DNA of 8,928 nucleotides from Deinococcus metalli (GTDB lineage: Bacteria > Deinococcota > Deinococci > Deinococcales > Deinococcaceae): contig NZ_JACHFK010000027.1 in the NCBI RefSeq assembly GCF_014201805.1, positions 1-8,928 on the forward strand. Reading direction: 5' to 3'. How positions within the stretch are numbered: position 1 is the stretch's first letter; each line of letters begins with the position of its first letter. Positions 1 to 6,105 of this stretch are shown here, in pieces. The position numbers and the translations under genes were made by a program. Below the pieces are notes generated by a model. That model saw only the letters and a program-made list of their open reading frames with translations. It had not been told where the DNA came from and searched no databases.

Positions 1-2
1 AT

Positions 3-347
3 GGGCAGACGGGTGGCCTGAGAGACAGGTGCAGTAGTCTTCCGCGGTGCCATGTCTCATTGTGGCATCCCGCTTTTTGTCCTCAGGCTCTAAGCGCACT
101 CATCACCCTGCTCCTGCGGCCAATGATCCATGGTCCGATCCCGCTGTACCTGATCGAGGCTCCCATGCGGGGCACAGGGAAGACGCTGCTGGCCCAGATT
201 CTGGCGCTCGTTACTCTCGGAAACGAGGTCGGCACCATGGTGCAGCCCGCCAACGACGGCGAATTTGAGAAACGTGTGACGTCGAGCCTGCTGGGCGGGG
301 CCAGGATCATCCTGCTGGATAACGTACACACCCTGAAGGGAGAGGCC
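3..347 (+). pseudogene. Truncated P-loop ATPase (primase/helicase-like, mobile-element type)
   Basis: The frame is open from base 3, so the gene probably begins outside the window; a TTG at 60 is only a formal start. Counting from 60, residues 34-42 read APMRGTGKT, a Walker A loop. Residues 83-88 read IILLDN, a Walker B strand with Asp87. Between them lies an EFEKRVTSSLL segment of the kind seen in ATPases annotated as primase- or helicase-like on phages and integrative elements. Everything after about LKGEA is lost: from about 340-350 the DNA reads as an IS6 transposase on the other strand, and the ORF runs on only to a chance stop at 416. The sensor and C-terminal regions are absent, so the product should be inactive. 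The ATPase fold is clear; the primase/helicase assignment is from memory of similar proteins. Confidence 0.6.
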
Positions 348-557
348 CGGAGCGAATTTGATGTTCCACTGCCGCAAGGTTTCGTGACTGACCATGATGC
401 CGACCTCGAACAATAATTCCTGCACGTCCCGCTGGCTGAGGGGGAATCGATGGTACAGCCAAAGGGCGTAGCCGATGACGCTCAAAGGGAAACGGTGGCG
501 GTACGGCTTCCGGTCAGACACAGCTCACCACCCTACTTCCCTTAACTTGCCAGAACC
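346..557 (-). mobile_element. IS6-family insertion sequence remnant
   Basis: One end of an IS6-type element remains. Read on the minus strand from 557, the end is GGTTCTGGCAAGTTAAG (557-541), which resembles IS6-family terminal repeats beginning GGTTCTG. The transposase start follows about 36 bases inside it. The other end, the DDE core and any target-site duplication are missing, because the element stops abruptly against ATPase coding sequence at about 340-350. That points to a deletion or recombination joining the inside of the IS to the inside of the ATPase gene, not to a clean insertion. The retained end faces the DUF1990 gene at 626. Confidence 0.65.
348..521 (-). pseudogene. IS6-family transposase, N-terminal fragment
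   Basis: Starts at a GTG (521-519) preceded on its own strand by a GGTGGTGAGCT ribosome-binding region. The 58 recognisable residues include RHRFPLSVI, WLYHRFPLS, RDVQELLFE, GIMVSHETLRQW and KFAP, the conserved N-terminal helix-turn-helix region of IS6/IS26-type transposases. The frame stays open to 90, but the residues after KFAP are antisense to the ATPase fragment and have no transposase character. The catalytic DDE domain is therefore absent and the protein cannot transpose. Family identity is strong from the motif string; the break is placed to within about 10 bases. Confidence 0.75.
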
Positions 558-573
558 GCGCCGGGCCTACACT
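547..573 (+). promoter_or_regulatory. Possible hybrid promoter at the IS end
   Basis: TTGCCA (547-552), inside the IS terminal repeat and reading outward, could act as a -35 box. TACACT (568-573), in the flanking DNA, could be a -10 box. The 15-bp spacer is shorter than ideal. Outward-facing -35 boxes in the terminal repeats are a known feature of IS26, a member of the same family. The downstream gene starts at 626. Confidence 0.25.
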
Positions 574-625
574 GACCCATGACACCTGCTCTTGGCCATC
601 AGCATCCTAAAATGGCAGGGGGAGT

Positions 626-1222
626 ATGAGGGCGCGCTGGTTGGTGCTTCCTGCCCTCGCTGCCGCCTACGGCACCCGGACATTGCGGGTTCCAGTTGCT
701 GGCTGGTCACTGACGAGTGAGCATCAAGGGGTGGGGCCCGTCACGCGCCGCCTGTACTGGATCGATATCAGCTCGCCCCAGCAGAGGGACACCGAGGTTG
801 TCGACGCTGTCTTGCAGTGCCTACCCGACCTTATGCCGTCCTTACTGGCCCACTTCCGGCGGGTTCGGCACACCAAGGGGCACACCCGGGTCGGCGACCA
901 GTTCACCATCCTGATGGTAGGAACCCGGCGCGGGCGGGTACAGGTGGTCGAGATCACCCCAACCACCTTCCGCTTTCAAACCTTGCGGCAGCACTCTGAG
1001 TCCGGATGGATCGCGTTCCGGAGTGATCCTCTGGAGGGCAACGCCTACCGGCTGAGCGTCGTGTCCCAGGTGCGGGCGAGCAGTTGGTTTGACCGCTACG
1101 CGTACCTGCTGGGCGTAGGGATTCTGCAACGCCTGACCTGGGAGGTTGGGCTGCGCCGCGCCTTGCACCTGAGTGGCGGCCGCAAGGTCGGACACGGCAC
1201 CACCACTGTGGAATGGCCGTAA
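626..1222 (+). CDS. DUF1990-like protein
   Basis: A 198-residue protein resembling the DUF1990 family, whose biochemical role is not established. The match rests on a chain of segments: YWIDI (44-48), a helix leading to HFRRV (76-80), TRVGDQFTI (87-95), GRVQVVEITPTTF (103-115), the QTLRQHSESGWIAF stretch (118-131), and a C-terminal ASSWFDRYAY...QRLTWEV segment (151-174). DUF1990 proteins share this order of a beta-rich core and a closing helix containing a Trp. The N-terminus is rich in Leu and Ala but lacks a convincing cleavage site. The ATG at 626 follows AGGGGGAG with only one base between, so a tight spacing or a nearby alternative start is possible; TAAAAT at 608-613 could be a -10 box. 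It is convergent with the SDR gene and looks intact. The family call is moderate. Confidence 0.6.
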   Translation: MRARWLVLPALAAAYGTRTLRVPVAGWSLTSEHQGVGPVTRRLYWIDISSPQQRDTEVVDAVLQCLPDLMPSLLAHFRRVRHTKGHTRVGDQFTILMVGTRRGRVQVVEITPTTFRFQTLRQHSESGWIAFRSDPLEGNAYRLSVVSQVRASSWFDRYAYLLGVGILQRLTWEVGLRRALHLSGGRKVGHGTTTVEWP

Positions 1223-1282
1223 TTCGGGAGTGGGGTTTCGCTCATCACCAGCCAGTTGCCTGTGACGCGCCGCCTGCAGGCC

Positions 1283-1310
1283 CGCCTCCTGGGTTCACCC
1301 AGCGGGGGCG
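1283..1310. terminator. Hairpin between convergent genes
   Basis: CTGGG (1289-1293) and CCCAG (1298-1302) pair around a TTCA loop. The stem extends outward with two small bulges through 1283-1288 and 1304-1310. It lies between the stop of the DUF1990-like gene (1222) and the stop of the SDR gene (1349), where a shared bidirectional terminator would be expected. There is no T-tract on either side, so factor-independent termination is uncertain. A perfect palindrome GCCTGCAGGC sits just beside it at 1272-1281. Confidence 0.35.
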
Positions 1311-1348
1311 AAGCTCACACCTGTCGCTTCAGTCCCTTTGCAGTGTGC

Positions 1349-2359
1349 TTATGCGTCGTGCAGGCGGCCGTTTCGGATGATCGGGCTGATCGGCCGGCGT
1401 GCCCGACCGCTGCCCCGCTTCGCGTAGCTCATCCAGTTGACGTGCCGGTCGACCCGCAGTGTGCTCAGCACGCGGTCGGCCAGTCCAGGAACCAGGTCGT
1501 ACAGGATCACGAAGGCCCGTGACGGGATCAGCGGATAGATCACGGGCCGGGGGCGTTCCATGGCATTGACGAGCGCCCGGGCGACCTGGGATGCCTCCAT
1601 CACGGGCCACACGAGGTGGGCGCCGTGCCCCCCTGCTTTCACGTTGGGGGCCGTGTCGAACAGTGGGGTGCGGACGGCGGCGGGCAGCAGGGCGCTGACC
1701 ACAATGCCGCTGCGCTCCACGTGCATCAGCTCCTGCCGCAACGACTGCGTCATGACCTCCACAAACGCTTTGGTCCCGCCGTAGATGCCGGAGTAGGGAA
1801 ATCCCACGCGGCCCTCGACGGACGCCGTGTTGATGATGTGCCCGGCACCCTGACGGCGCATTACGGGGACCACCGCCTGCACGCCGTACAGCACGCCCAT
1901 CACGTTGGTCTCGATCAGATGGCGCACGCGCCACTCCTCGCTGTGCTCGACGCTGTCCACGAACATGTCACCCGCATGATTGACCATGACATCAATCCGT
2001 CCGAACCGGGCCAGGGCGGTATCGACCAGCCCCTCCACCTGGGCACGCTGCCGCACGTCAGTAGGCACGACCAGGGCCACGGCACCGAGGGACTCGATCT
2101 CATGGGCCACCACTGCCAGGACTCCAGCATCCCGCGCCGCGATAACGACCTGCGCGCCCCGCACGGCACACTCCAGCGCGGTGGCCCGCCCGATCCCCGT
2201 GGAGGCGCCCGTAATCACGACGGTCTGGCCGCGCAGGTTACGGTGCCGCCGGCGGCGCCCCGACACAGCCGGCGCAATCAGCAGCGCCACCAGAGATCCG
2301 AATGCCATGCGTGTCGATGCGTTTCTGGGCATGGCCCACCGTAGCGGCCCTACCCTCAT
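1349..2359 (-). CDS. SDR family NAD(P)-dependent oxidoreductase
   Basis: A 336-residue classical short-chain dehydrogenase/reductase; the substrate cannot be told from sequence. The nucleotide-binding loop TGASTGIG is at residues 50-57, a NHAG motif (the usual form is NNAG) at 127-130, and the structural Asn at 152 in TNVMG. The catalytic Ser180, Tyr193 and Lys197 follow, the last two in YGGTK. A hydrophobic stretch at 20-34 before the fold, followed by an Arg-rich patch (RRRRHR), suggests membrane association. The C-terminal tail beyond the Rossmann core is long (about 90 residues). The frame is open to 2494, but that start would run into the divergent gene. The ATG at 2359 has GGGGAG five bases upstream on its strand and leaves an intergenic region, so it is preferred. 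All key residues are present. Confidence 0.88.
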   Translation of the reverse strand: MRVGPLRWAMPRNASTRMAFGSLVALLIAPAVSGRRRRHRNLRGQTVVITGASTGIGRATALECAVRGAQVVIAARDAGVLAVVAHEIESLGAVALVVPTDVRQRAQVEGLVDTALARFGRIDVMVNHAGDMFVDSVEHSEEWRVRHLIETNVMGVLYGVQAVVPVMRRQGAGHIINTASVEGRVGFPYSGIYGGTKAFVEVMTQSLRQELMHVERSGIVVSALLPAAVRTPLFDTAPNVKAGGHGAHLVWPVMEASQVARALVNAMERPRPVIYPLIPSRAFVILYDLVPGLADRVLSTLRVDRHVNWMSYAKRGSGRARRPISPIIRNGRLHDA

Positions 2360-2369
2360 GTTGCTCCCC

Positions 2370-2428
2370 GGTTCGCTCAAGGACCCCTGAATCGTTCCCA
2401 GCTGGGAGCGAACCATGAGTACTCGCTC
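2370..2428. promoter_or_regulatory. Palindrome-rich divergent control region
   Basis: Between the divergent SDR and FAD oxidoreductase starts lies a nested set of inverted repeats. The perfect 12-bp palindrome TCCCAGCTGGGA (2396-2407) is extended to 18 bp (2393-2410) by CG/CG after one mismatch. GGTTCGCTC (2370-2378) pairs with GAGCGAACC (2406-2414). GAGCGA (2406-2411) also pairs with TCGCTC (2423-2428), and GAGTACTC (2417-2424) is a perfect 8-bp palindrome. This arrangement fits operator sites for a regulator controlling both genes, but no regulator gene is present in the window. Confidence 0.4.
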
Positions 2429-2452
2429 AGTGCCCAGGTGTACGGACAGCAC

Positions 2453-2479
2453 CTGACGCGCTACCCCCTGCGCTGTAAT
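2453..2479 (+). promoter_or_regulatory. Possible leaderless promoter of the FAD oxidoreductase gene
   Basis: TGTAAT (2474-2479) matches the -10 consensus at five of six positions and ends eight bases before the ATG at 2488. Transcription would thus start at or next to the start codon. CTGACG (2453-2458) is a weak -35 with a 15-bp spacer. No good Shine-Dalgarno precedes 2488, which fits a leaderless mRNA; a -10 box directly before the start codon is a known arrangement in Deinococcus. Confidence 0.4.
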
Positions 2480-2487
2480 GGGCTGGT

Positions 2488-3900
2488 ATGTCATACCGCG
2501 CCGCCGTGGTGGGATCTGGGCCGAACGGCCTGGCCGCCGCCATCACGCTGGCCCGGGCTGGCTGGCAGGTTGATGTCTACGAGGCGAATGCCACGCCAGG
2601 GGGCGCGGTGCGCAGCGCTGAACTGACCTTGCCGGGCTTCATCCATGACCTGGGCTCGGCCATCCATCCGCTGGCCGTGGTTTCCCCCTTCTTCCGAACG
2701 TTGCCTCTGGAACGATATGGGCTGCAGTTTGTGGCTTCGCCAGCTGCGGTCGCGCATCCGCTCCCGGGTGGCGCGGCCCTGCTTTTTCGCAGCCTTGACG
2801 AAACGGCGGACGCCCTGGGAGCTGATGGCCCGGCGTACCGGCGGTTGATGGGGCCCCTGGTCGACGCGGCCGACGACCTCTTCGAGGAGACGCTCAAGCC
2901 CCTGCTCCGGGTACCGCGCCATCCCGTTACGTTGGCCCGGTTTGGGATCCGCGGCCTTCCGCCCGCCGCGCTGCTCGCCCGTACCCTTTTCCGCGGGGAG
3001 TCGGCGCGGGCGCTCTTCGGCGGACTCAGTGCCCATTCGGAGGTGCCGCTCACCCAGCCGGTGACGTCCGCGTACGGCCTGATGCTAGCGGTGAGCGCGC
3101 ATGTAGTTGGATGGCCGTTCCCGCGTGGGGGAGCCCAAGCCATCACGGATGCCATGCTGGGGTACCTCGGTCATCTGGGCGGGCGGCTGCACGTGAACCG
3201 GCCGATCGAGCGTCTGGAGGAACTGGACGCGGACGTGCACCTGCTCGATGTTTCACCGCGGGAGTTCCTGCGCCTCGCGCCTCAGCTCCCGGCCGGCTAT
3301 GCCCGCCGGCTGCGGCACTTCCGGTATGGAGCGGGCACCATCAAGCTCGATTATGCCCTCAGCGCGCCCATCCCGTGGAGCGATCCACGCACGTCGCTCG
3401 CAGCCACTGTTCACCTGGGAGGGCCGCTGGCCGACCTTGTTCGCAGCGAGGCGCAGAGCGTGCATGGTCTGCCCGAGCGGCCGTACCTGCTGCTCGCGCA
3501 GCACACGCCATTCGATCCCAGTCGCGCGCCGGACGGTCAGCAGACCGCGTGGCTGTACGGGCATGTGCCGGGTGGCTACCACCTGCGACCGGGGGATCTT
3601 GATCGCATCGAGGCGCAGATCGAACGGCTCGCACCGGGCTTCCGTGAGGTCGTGCTCGCCCGGCGGGTGACGACCGCGGCCGACGCACAGCGGATGAACC
3701 GCAACCTGGTCGGCGGGGACGTGGGGGGTGGCGCGAACACGCTGCTGGGTACCCTGATTCGTCCCACGCTCTCGGCGTCCCCGTACCGTACGCCTCTCAA
3801 AGGAATCTACCTGTGCAGTGCCAGCACCCCGCCTGGGGGTGGCGTCCACGGCATGCCCGGGTACCACGCGGCGCTCACGGCGTTGAACGACCAAACCTGA
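2488..3900 (+). CDS. FAD-dependent phytoene-desaturase-like oxidoreductase
   Basis: A 470-residue flavoprotein of the phytoene desaturase/PYROXD2-like group. The dinucleotide-binding loop GSGPNG is at residues 9-14, with Glu32 (VYEAN) placed to bind the ADP-ribose. The second conserved block, PGGAVRSAELTLPGF followed by DLGSAIHP, lies near 37-61. The C-terminal FAD signature (YLCSASTPPGGGVHGMPG, about 441-458) is the block that distinguishes this group. No signal peptide or membrane helix is evident. Family members act on carotenoids, other polyenes or unknown substrates; no other carotenoid genes are visible here, so a carotenoid role is not supported. It is transcribed divergently from the SDR gene and may share control with it. 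Length and motifs indicate an intact gene. Confidence 0.85.
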   Translation: MSYRAAVVGSGPNGLAAAITLARAGWQVDVYEANATPGGAVRSAELTLPGFIHDLGSAIHPLAVVSPFFRTLPLERYGLQFVASPAAVAHPLPGGAALLFRSLDETADALGADGPAYRRLMGPLVDAADDLFEETLKPLLRVPRHPVTLARFGIRGLPPAALLARTLFRGESARALFGGLSAHSEVPLTQPVTSAYGLMLAVSAHVVGWPFPRGGAQAITDAMLGYLGHLGGRLHVNRPIERLEELDADVHLLDVSPREFLRLAPQLPAGYARRLRHFRYGAGTIKLDYALSAPIPWSDPRTSLAATVHLGGPLADLVRSEAQSVHGLPERPYLLLAQHTPFDPSRAPDGQQTAWLYGHVPGGYHLRPGDLDRIEAQIERLAPGFREVVLARRVTTAADAQRMNRNLVGGDVGGGANTLLGTLIRPTLSASPYRTPLKGIYLCSASTPPGGGVHGMPGYHAALTALNDQT

Positions 3901-3902
3901 GC

Positions 3903-3939
3903 CCGGCCGTGTCTCCACCTGGCGTCTCTGACGGGCCGG
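3903..3939 (+). terminator. Hairpin after the FAD oxidoreductase gene
   Basis: Starting three bases after the stop codon, CCGGCCGT (3903-3910) can pair with ACGGGCCGG (3931-3939) with one bulged G. The stem is GC-rich and the loop about 20 bases. There is no downstream T-tract, so it may be a weak or Rho-assisted terminator or simply an mRNA 3' end structure. Confidence 0.3.
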
Positions 3940-3980
3940 CACCTGTTCGGGCACAGCGAACCGTGTTCAGCGGAGGCCCA

Positions 3981-3998
3981 TGAACTCCAGTTCACGTG
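3981..3998. promoter_or_regulatory. Inverted repeats upstream of the SRPBCC-ADH operon
   Basis: TGAACT (3981-3986) and AGTTCA (3989-3994) form a perfect inverted repeat around CC, directly overlapping the palindrome CACGTG (3993-3998). They lie about 70-85 bases before the first start codon of the operon, a reasonable distance for an operator. No convincing -35/-10 pair was found here; TTGCCA at 4024 has only a poor -10 partner. Confidence 0.25.
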
Positions 3999-4055
3999 AT
4001 CGTCGTGGAAGCTCACCATGCCCTTGCCATCCTGAGGCAGTCCACTCATTTCCAC

Positions 4056-4061
4056 AGGAGG
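4056..4061 (+). promoter_or_regulatory. Strong Shine-Dalgarno of the leader ORF
   Basis: A full AGGAGG lies four bases before the ATG at 4066. This is the best ribosome-binding site in the window, yet it is 35 bases from the start of the SRPBCC gene at 4097 and so cannot serve that start directly. Confidence 0.6.
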
Positions 4062-4065
4062 CACC

Positions 4066-4122
4066 ATGACGACAGTGACGACGCCGCACGACCTAGATGA
4101 GCGAGACGCCCATGGCCACTGA
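4066..4122 (+). CDS. 18-codon leader ORF overlapping the SRPBCC start
   Basis: The ATG at 4066 follows AGGAGG and opens a reading frame of 18 codons (beginning MTTVTTPHDL) that ends at TGA 4120-4122. The frame differs from the SRPBCC frame, whose ATG (4097) lies inside it and is immediately preceded by an in-frame TAG. The ORF could be a leader peptide that delivers ribosomes to 4097 by coupled re-initiation. Alternatively it could be the true N-terminus of the SRPBCC protein, separated by a frameshift or a sequencing error. No family resemblance was seen in so short a peptide. Confidence 0.35.
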   Translation: MTTVTTPHDLDERDAHGH

Positions 4123-4864
4123 GGGGTCGGAGGTCGAATCCACCGCTACACCAGAGCAGACCGCGGACACTCCGAGTACGGGAGCGCGCATGCCCGTCGC
4201 GGAGCGCTCTATGGTGGGGACGCTCGGCCTCGCACTGATGGGGGCCGGGCTGCGCAGCGCCCGGCCCCTTCAGAAGATTGTGCTGGGCAGCGTCGGAGCC
4301 GGTCTGGCTGCCATGGCCGCCACCGGCCGCAATCCGCTGGCCACCGCACTGAAGATCCGGCAGACCCCGAGTGGGGACGTGCTGGTGGGCGACGCGGTCA
4401 CCATCGGCGTGCCGGCCGACGAACTGTACGCCCGCTGGCGCGATCTGGCCTCCCTGCCCCAGCTGATGACGCACCTCCAGCGGGTCGAGGTGCTCGACGA
4501 GCGGCGCTCGCGCTGGACGGTATCGGCCCCAACCGGTGAGGTGAGCTGGGAGGCCGAGATCACGACCGATGAGCCCGGCCAGCGGCTCGGCTGGCAGTCG
4601 GTGCCGGGGGCCACCATCGACAATGCCGGTGAGGTGCAGTTCCGCCCGGCCCCGGGCGGGCGGGGCACCGAGGTCATCGTGCACCTGACCTACCGGCCAC
4701 CGGGCGGGACGGCGGGGGCCGTGTTGGCCCGCCTGGCCGGTGAGGAACCGGCGCAACAACTGCGGGATGACCTGATGCGCTTCAAACGCGAGCAGGAACT
4801 GGGCTTTGCCCCGACCACCGACGGACAGAGCAGCGGTCGTGCCAACGCGGGGGGCTCCGCATGA
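4097..4864 (+). CDS. SRPBCC family protein (cyclase/dehydrase-like)
   Basis: A 255-residue protein. The first 31 residues are polar and probably disordered. Residues 36-76 hold two hydrophobic, Gly/Ala-rich segments separated by a short basic stretch, a likely membrane anchor. From about 99 to 233 runs a START/Bet v1-type helix-grip fold: [22 protein letters not shown] at its start, then [58 protein letters not shown], and a closing helix [13 protein letters not shown]. The fold binds hydrophobic ligands; no catalytic residue set can be assigned. The start is uncertain: ATG 4097 has no good Shine-Dalgarno, and ATG 4112 and 4190 are alternatives, whereas a strong site lies at the overlapping leader ORF. 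Its stop shares ATGA with the dehydrogenase, indicating translational coupling. Confidence 0.8.
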   Translation: MSETPMATEGSEVESTATPEQTADTPSTGARMPVAERSMVGTLGLALMGAGLRSARPLQKIVLGSVGAGLAAMAATGRNPLATALKIRQTPSGDVLVGDAVTIGVPADELYARWRDLASLPQLMTHLQRVEVLDERRSRWTVSAPTGEVSWEAEITTDEPGQRLGWQSVPGATIDNAGEVQFRPAPGGRGTEVIVHLTYRPPGGTAGAVLARLAGEEPAQQLRDDLMRFKREQELGFAPTTDGQSSGRANAGGSA

Positions 4865-6039
4865 AGGCCATCGTCTGGCAGGGGGCTAACCACGTGGGAG
4901 TCGAGACCGTGCCGGATCCGACCCTGCTGCTGCCCAGCGACGCCATCGTGAGAATCACGTCGACTGCGATCTGCGGCTCTGACCTGCACCTGCTCGACGG
5001 CGTGATCCCGAGTATGGATAGGGGCGACATCCTCGGACACGAGTTCATGGGTGAAGTGGTGGAGGTCGGCCGGGACGTCAAGACGTTGAGGGTCGGTGAC
5101 CGGGTCGTGGTGCCCTTCAACATCGCGTGCGGCGTGTGCGATCCGTGCCGCCGTGGGCTCTTCAGTGCCTGCGACAACTCCAACCCGAACCACCGCATGG
5201 CCGAGGCGCTCTACGGCGCGGTCAGCGGCGGCGGGCTGTTCGGGTACTCGCACATGTACGGCGGGTACGCCGGCGGTCAGGCCCAGTACGTGCGCGTGCC
5301 CTTCGCGGATGTGGGGCCACACAAGATCGAGTCGGATCTGCGTGACGAACAGGTGCTGTTCCTGACCGACATCTTCCCGACCGGGTACCAGGCGGCGGAG
5401 AACTGCGGCATCGTGCCCGGACGGGATGTCGTGGCCGTCTTTGGAGCGGGGCCCGTGGGGCAGTTCGCGGCGCGGAGCGCCCAGATGCTCGGGGCGGCCC
5501 ACGTGATCGTCATCGACCGCGTGCCGGAGCGCCTGGCAATGGCGCAGACCGCCGGCTGCCAGACCATCAATTACGAGCAGGATGATGTCCTGGTGGCCCT
5601 GCGCGAGGCGACCGGCGGGCGCGGGCCGGATCACGTCATCGACGCGGTCGGCATGGAGGCCCACGGACATGGCCCTGGGGCCCTCGTGGACACCGCCAAA
5701 CAACGCCTGAAACTCAGCTTCGACCGCATCACGGCGCTGCGCTGGGCGATCCTGAGCTGCGCGAAAGGCGGAACCGTCAGCATGCCCGGCGTGTACGGCG
5801 GACTGATCGACAAACTGCCCATGGGCGCGGCCTTTGCCAAGGGCTTGACCTTCAAGATGGGGCAGACGCACACCCAGCGCCATATCGGACCGCTGCTAGG
5901 ACGTATCGAGGCGGGTGAGATCGATCCGAGCTTCGTGATCACGCACCGGGCGTCCCTCGATCAGGCGCCGGAGTTGTACAAGACCTTCCGCAACAAGCAC
6001 GACGGGTGCATCAAGGTCGTCCTCGACCCCTGGGCCTAA
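4861..6039 (+). CDS. Zinc-dependent alcohol/formaldehyde dehydrogenase-like protein
   Basis: A 392-residue medium-chain dehydrogenase/reductase. Catalytic-zinc ligands are Cys38 (AICGSD), His60-Glu61 (GHE) and Asp170 (LTDIFPTGY); the structural zinc site is Cys90, Cys93, Cys96 and Cys104. The Rossmann loop GAGPVG is at 195-200 and is followed by VIVIDR, whose Asp favours NAD over NADP. The long insert with [18 protein letters not shown] (118-135) and the DIFPTGY motif place it near glutathione-independent formaldehyde dehydrogenases and related alcohol dehydrogenases, so oxidation of formaldehyde or another small alcohol/aldehyde is likely; the substrate is inference. The start codon overlaps the SRPBCC stop by four bases. 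All key residues and the full length are present. Confidence 0.9.
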   Translation: MKAIVWQGANHVGVETVPDPTLLLPSDAIVRITSTAICGSDLHLLDGVIPSMDRGDILGHEFMGEVVEVGRDVKTLRVGDRVVVPFNIACGVCDPCRRGLFSACDNSNPNHRMAEALYGAVSGGGLFGYSHMYGGYAGGQAQYVRVPFADVGPHKIESDLRDEQVLFLTDIFPTGYQAAENCGIVPGRDVVAVFGAGPVGQFAARSAQMLGAAHVIVIDRVPERLAMAQTAGCQTINYEQDDVLVALREATGGRGPDHVIDAVGMEAHGHGPGALVDTAKQRLKLSFDRITALRWAILSCAKGGTVSMPGVYGGLIDKLPMGAAFAKGLTFKMGQTHTQRHIGPLLGRIEAGEIDPSFVITHRASLDQAPELYKTFRNKHDGCIKVVLDPWA

Positions 6040-6041
6040 GC

Positions 6042-6066
6042 AACGCTGCGGTTCCGGGTCAGCGTT
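6042..6066 (+). terminator. Hairpin between dehydrogenase and catalase genes
   Basis: AACGCTG (6042-6048) and CAGCGTT (6060-6066) form a perfect 7-bp stem with an 11-base loop, two bases after the dehydrogenase stop. No T-tract follows. It may be a partial terminator or an mRNA stabiliser that sets catalase expression apart from the upstream pair. Confidence 0.35.
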
Positions 6067-6084
6067 CAGAAGCGGCTCGTTGTA

Positions 6085-6098
6085 GAGGGAAGGAAAGG
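6085..6098 (+). promoter_or_regulatory. Ribosome-binding region of the catalase gene
   Basis: The purine run GAGGGAAGGAAAGG ends seven bases before ATG 6106 and supports that start. The 66-bp gap after the dehydrogenase gene is large enough for an own promoter, but no clear -35/-10 pair was found. Confidence 0.55.
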
Positions 6099-6105
6099 TA
6101 CCTGT

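Noticed and set aside
90..347. Continuation of the minus-strand transposase frame to a 143-residue protein
   Set aside because: Residues after KFAP are antisense to clear ATPase motifs and show no transposase features; the frame is open by chance in GC-rich DNA.
1616..2344. Long plus-strand frame (242 codons) opposite the SDR gene
   Set aside because: It is antisense to a gene with full SDR motifs, and its His/Arg-rich composition is typical of shadow frames in GC-rich DNA.
2360..2494. Longer SDR with start at 2494
   Set aside because: It would overlap the divergent oxidoreductase start and cross the promoter region; the extra 45 residues show no family features, and ATG 2359 has a good Shine-Dalgarno.
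2488..3900. True carotenoid phytoene desaturase (crtI)
   Set aside because: The C-terminal signature fits the PYROXD2-like group better and no other carotenoid gene is nearby, so only the broader family is claimed.
4690..5883. 397-codon minus-strand frame opposite the dehydrogenase
   Set aside because: Despite its length it has no recognisable motif and lies opposite a gene with all zinc ligands and the Rossmann loop conserved.
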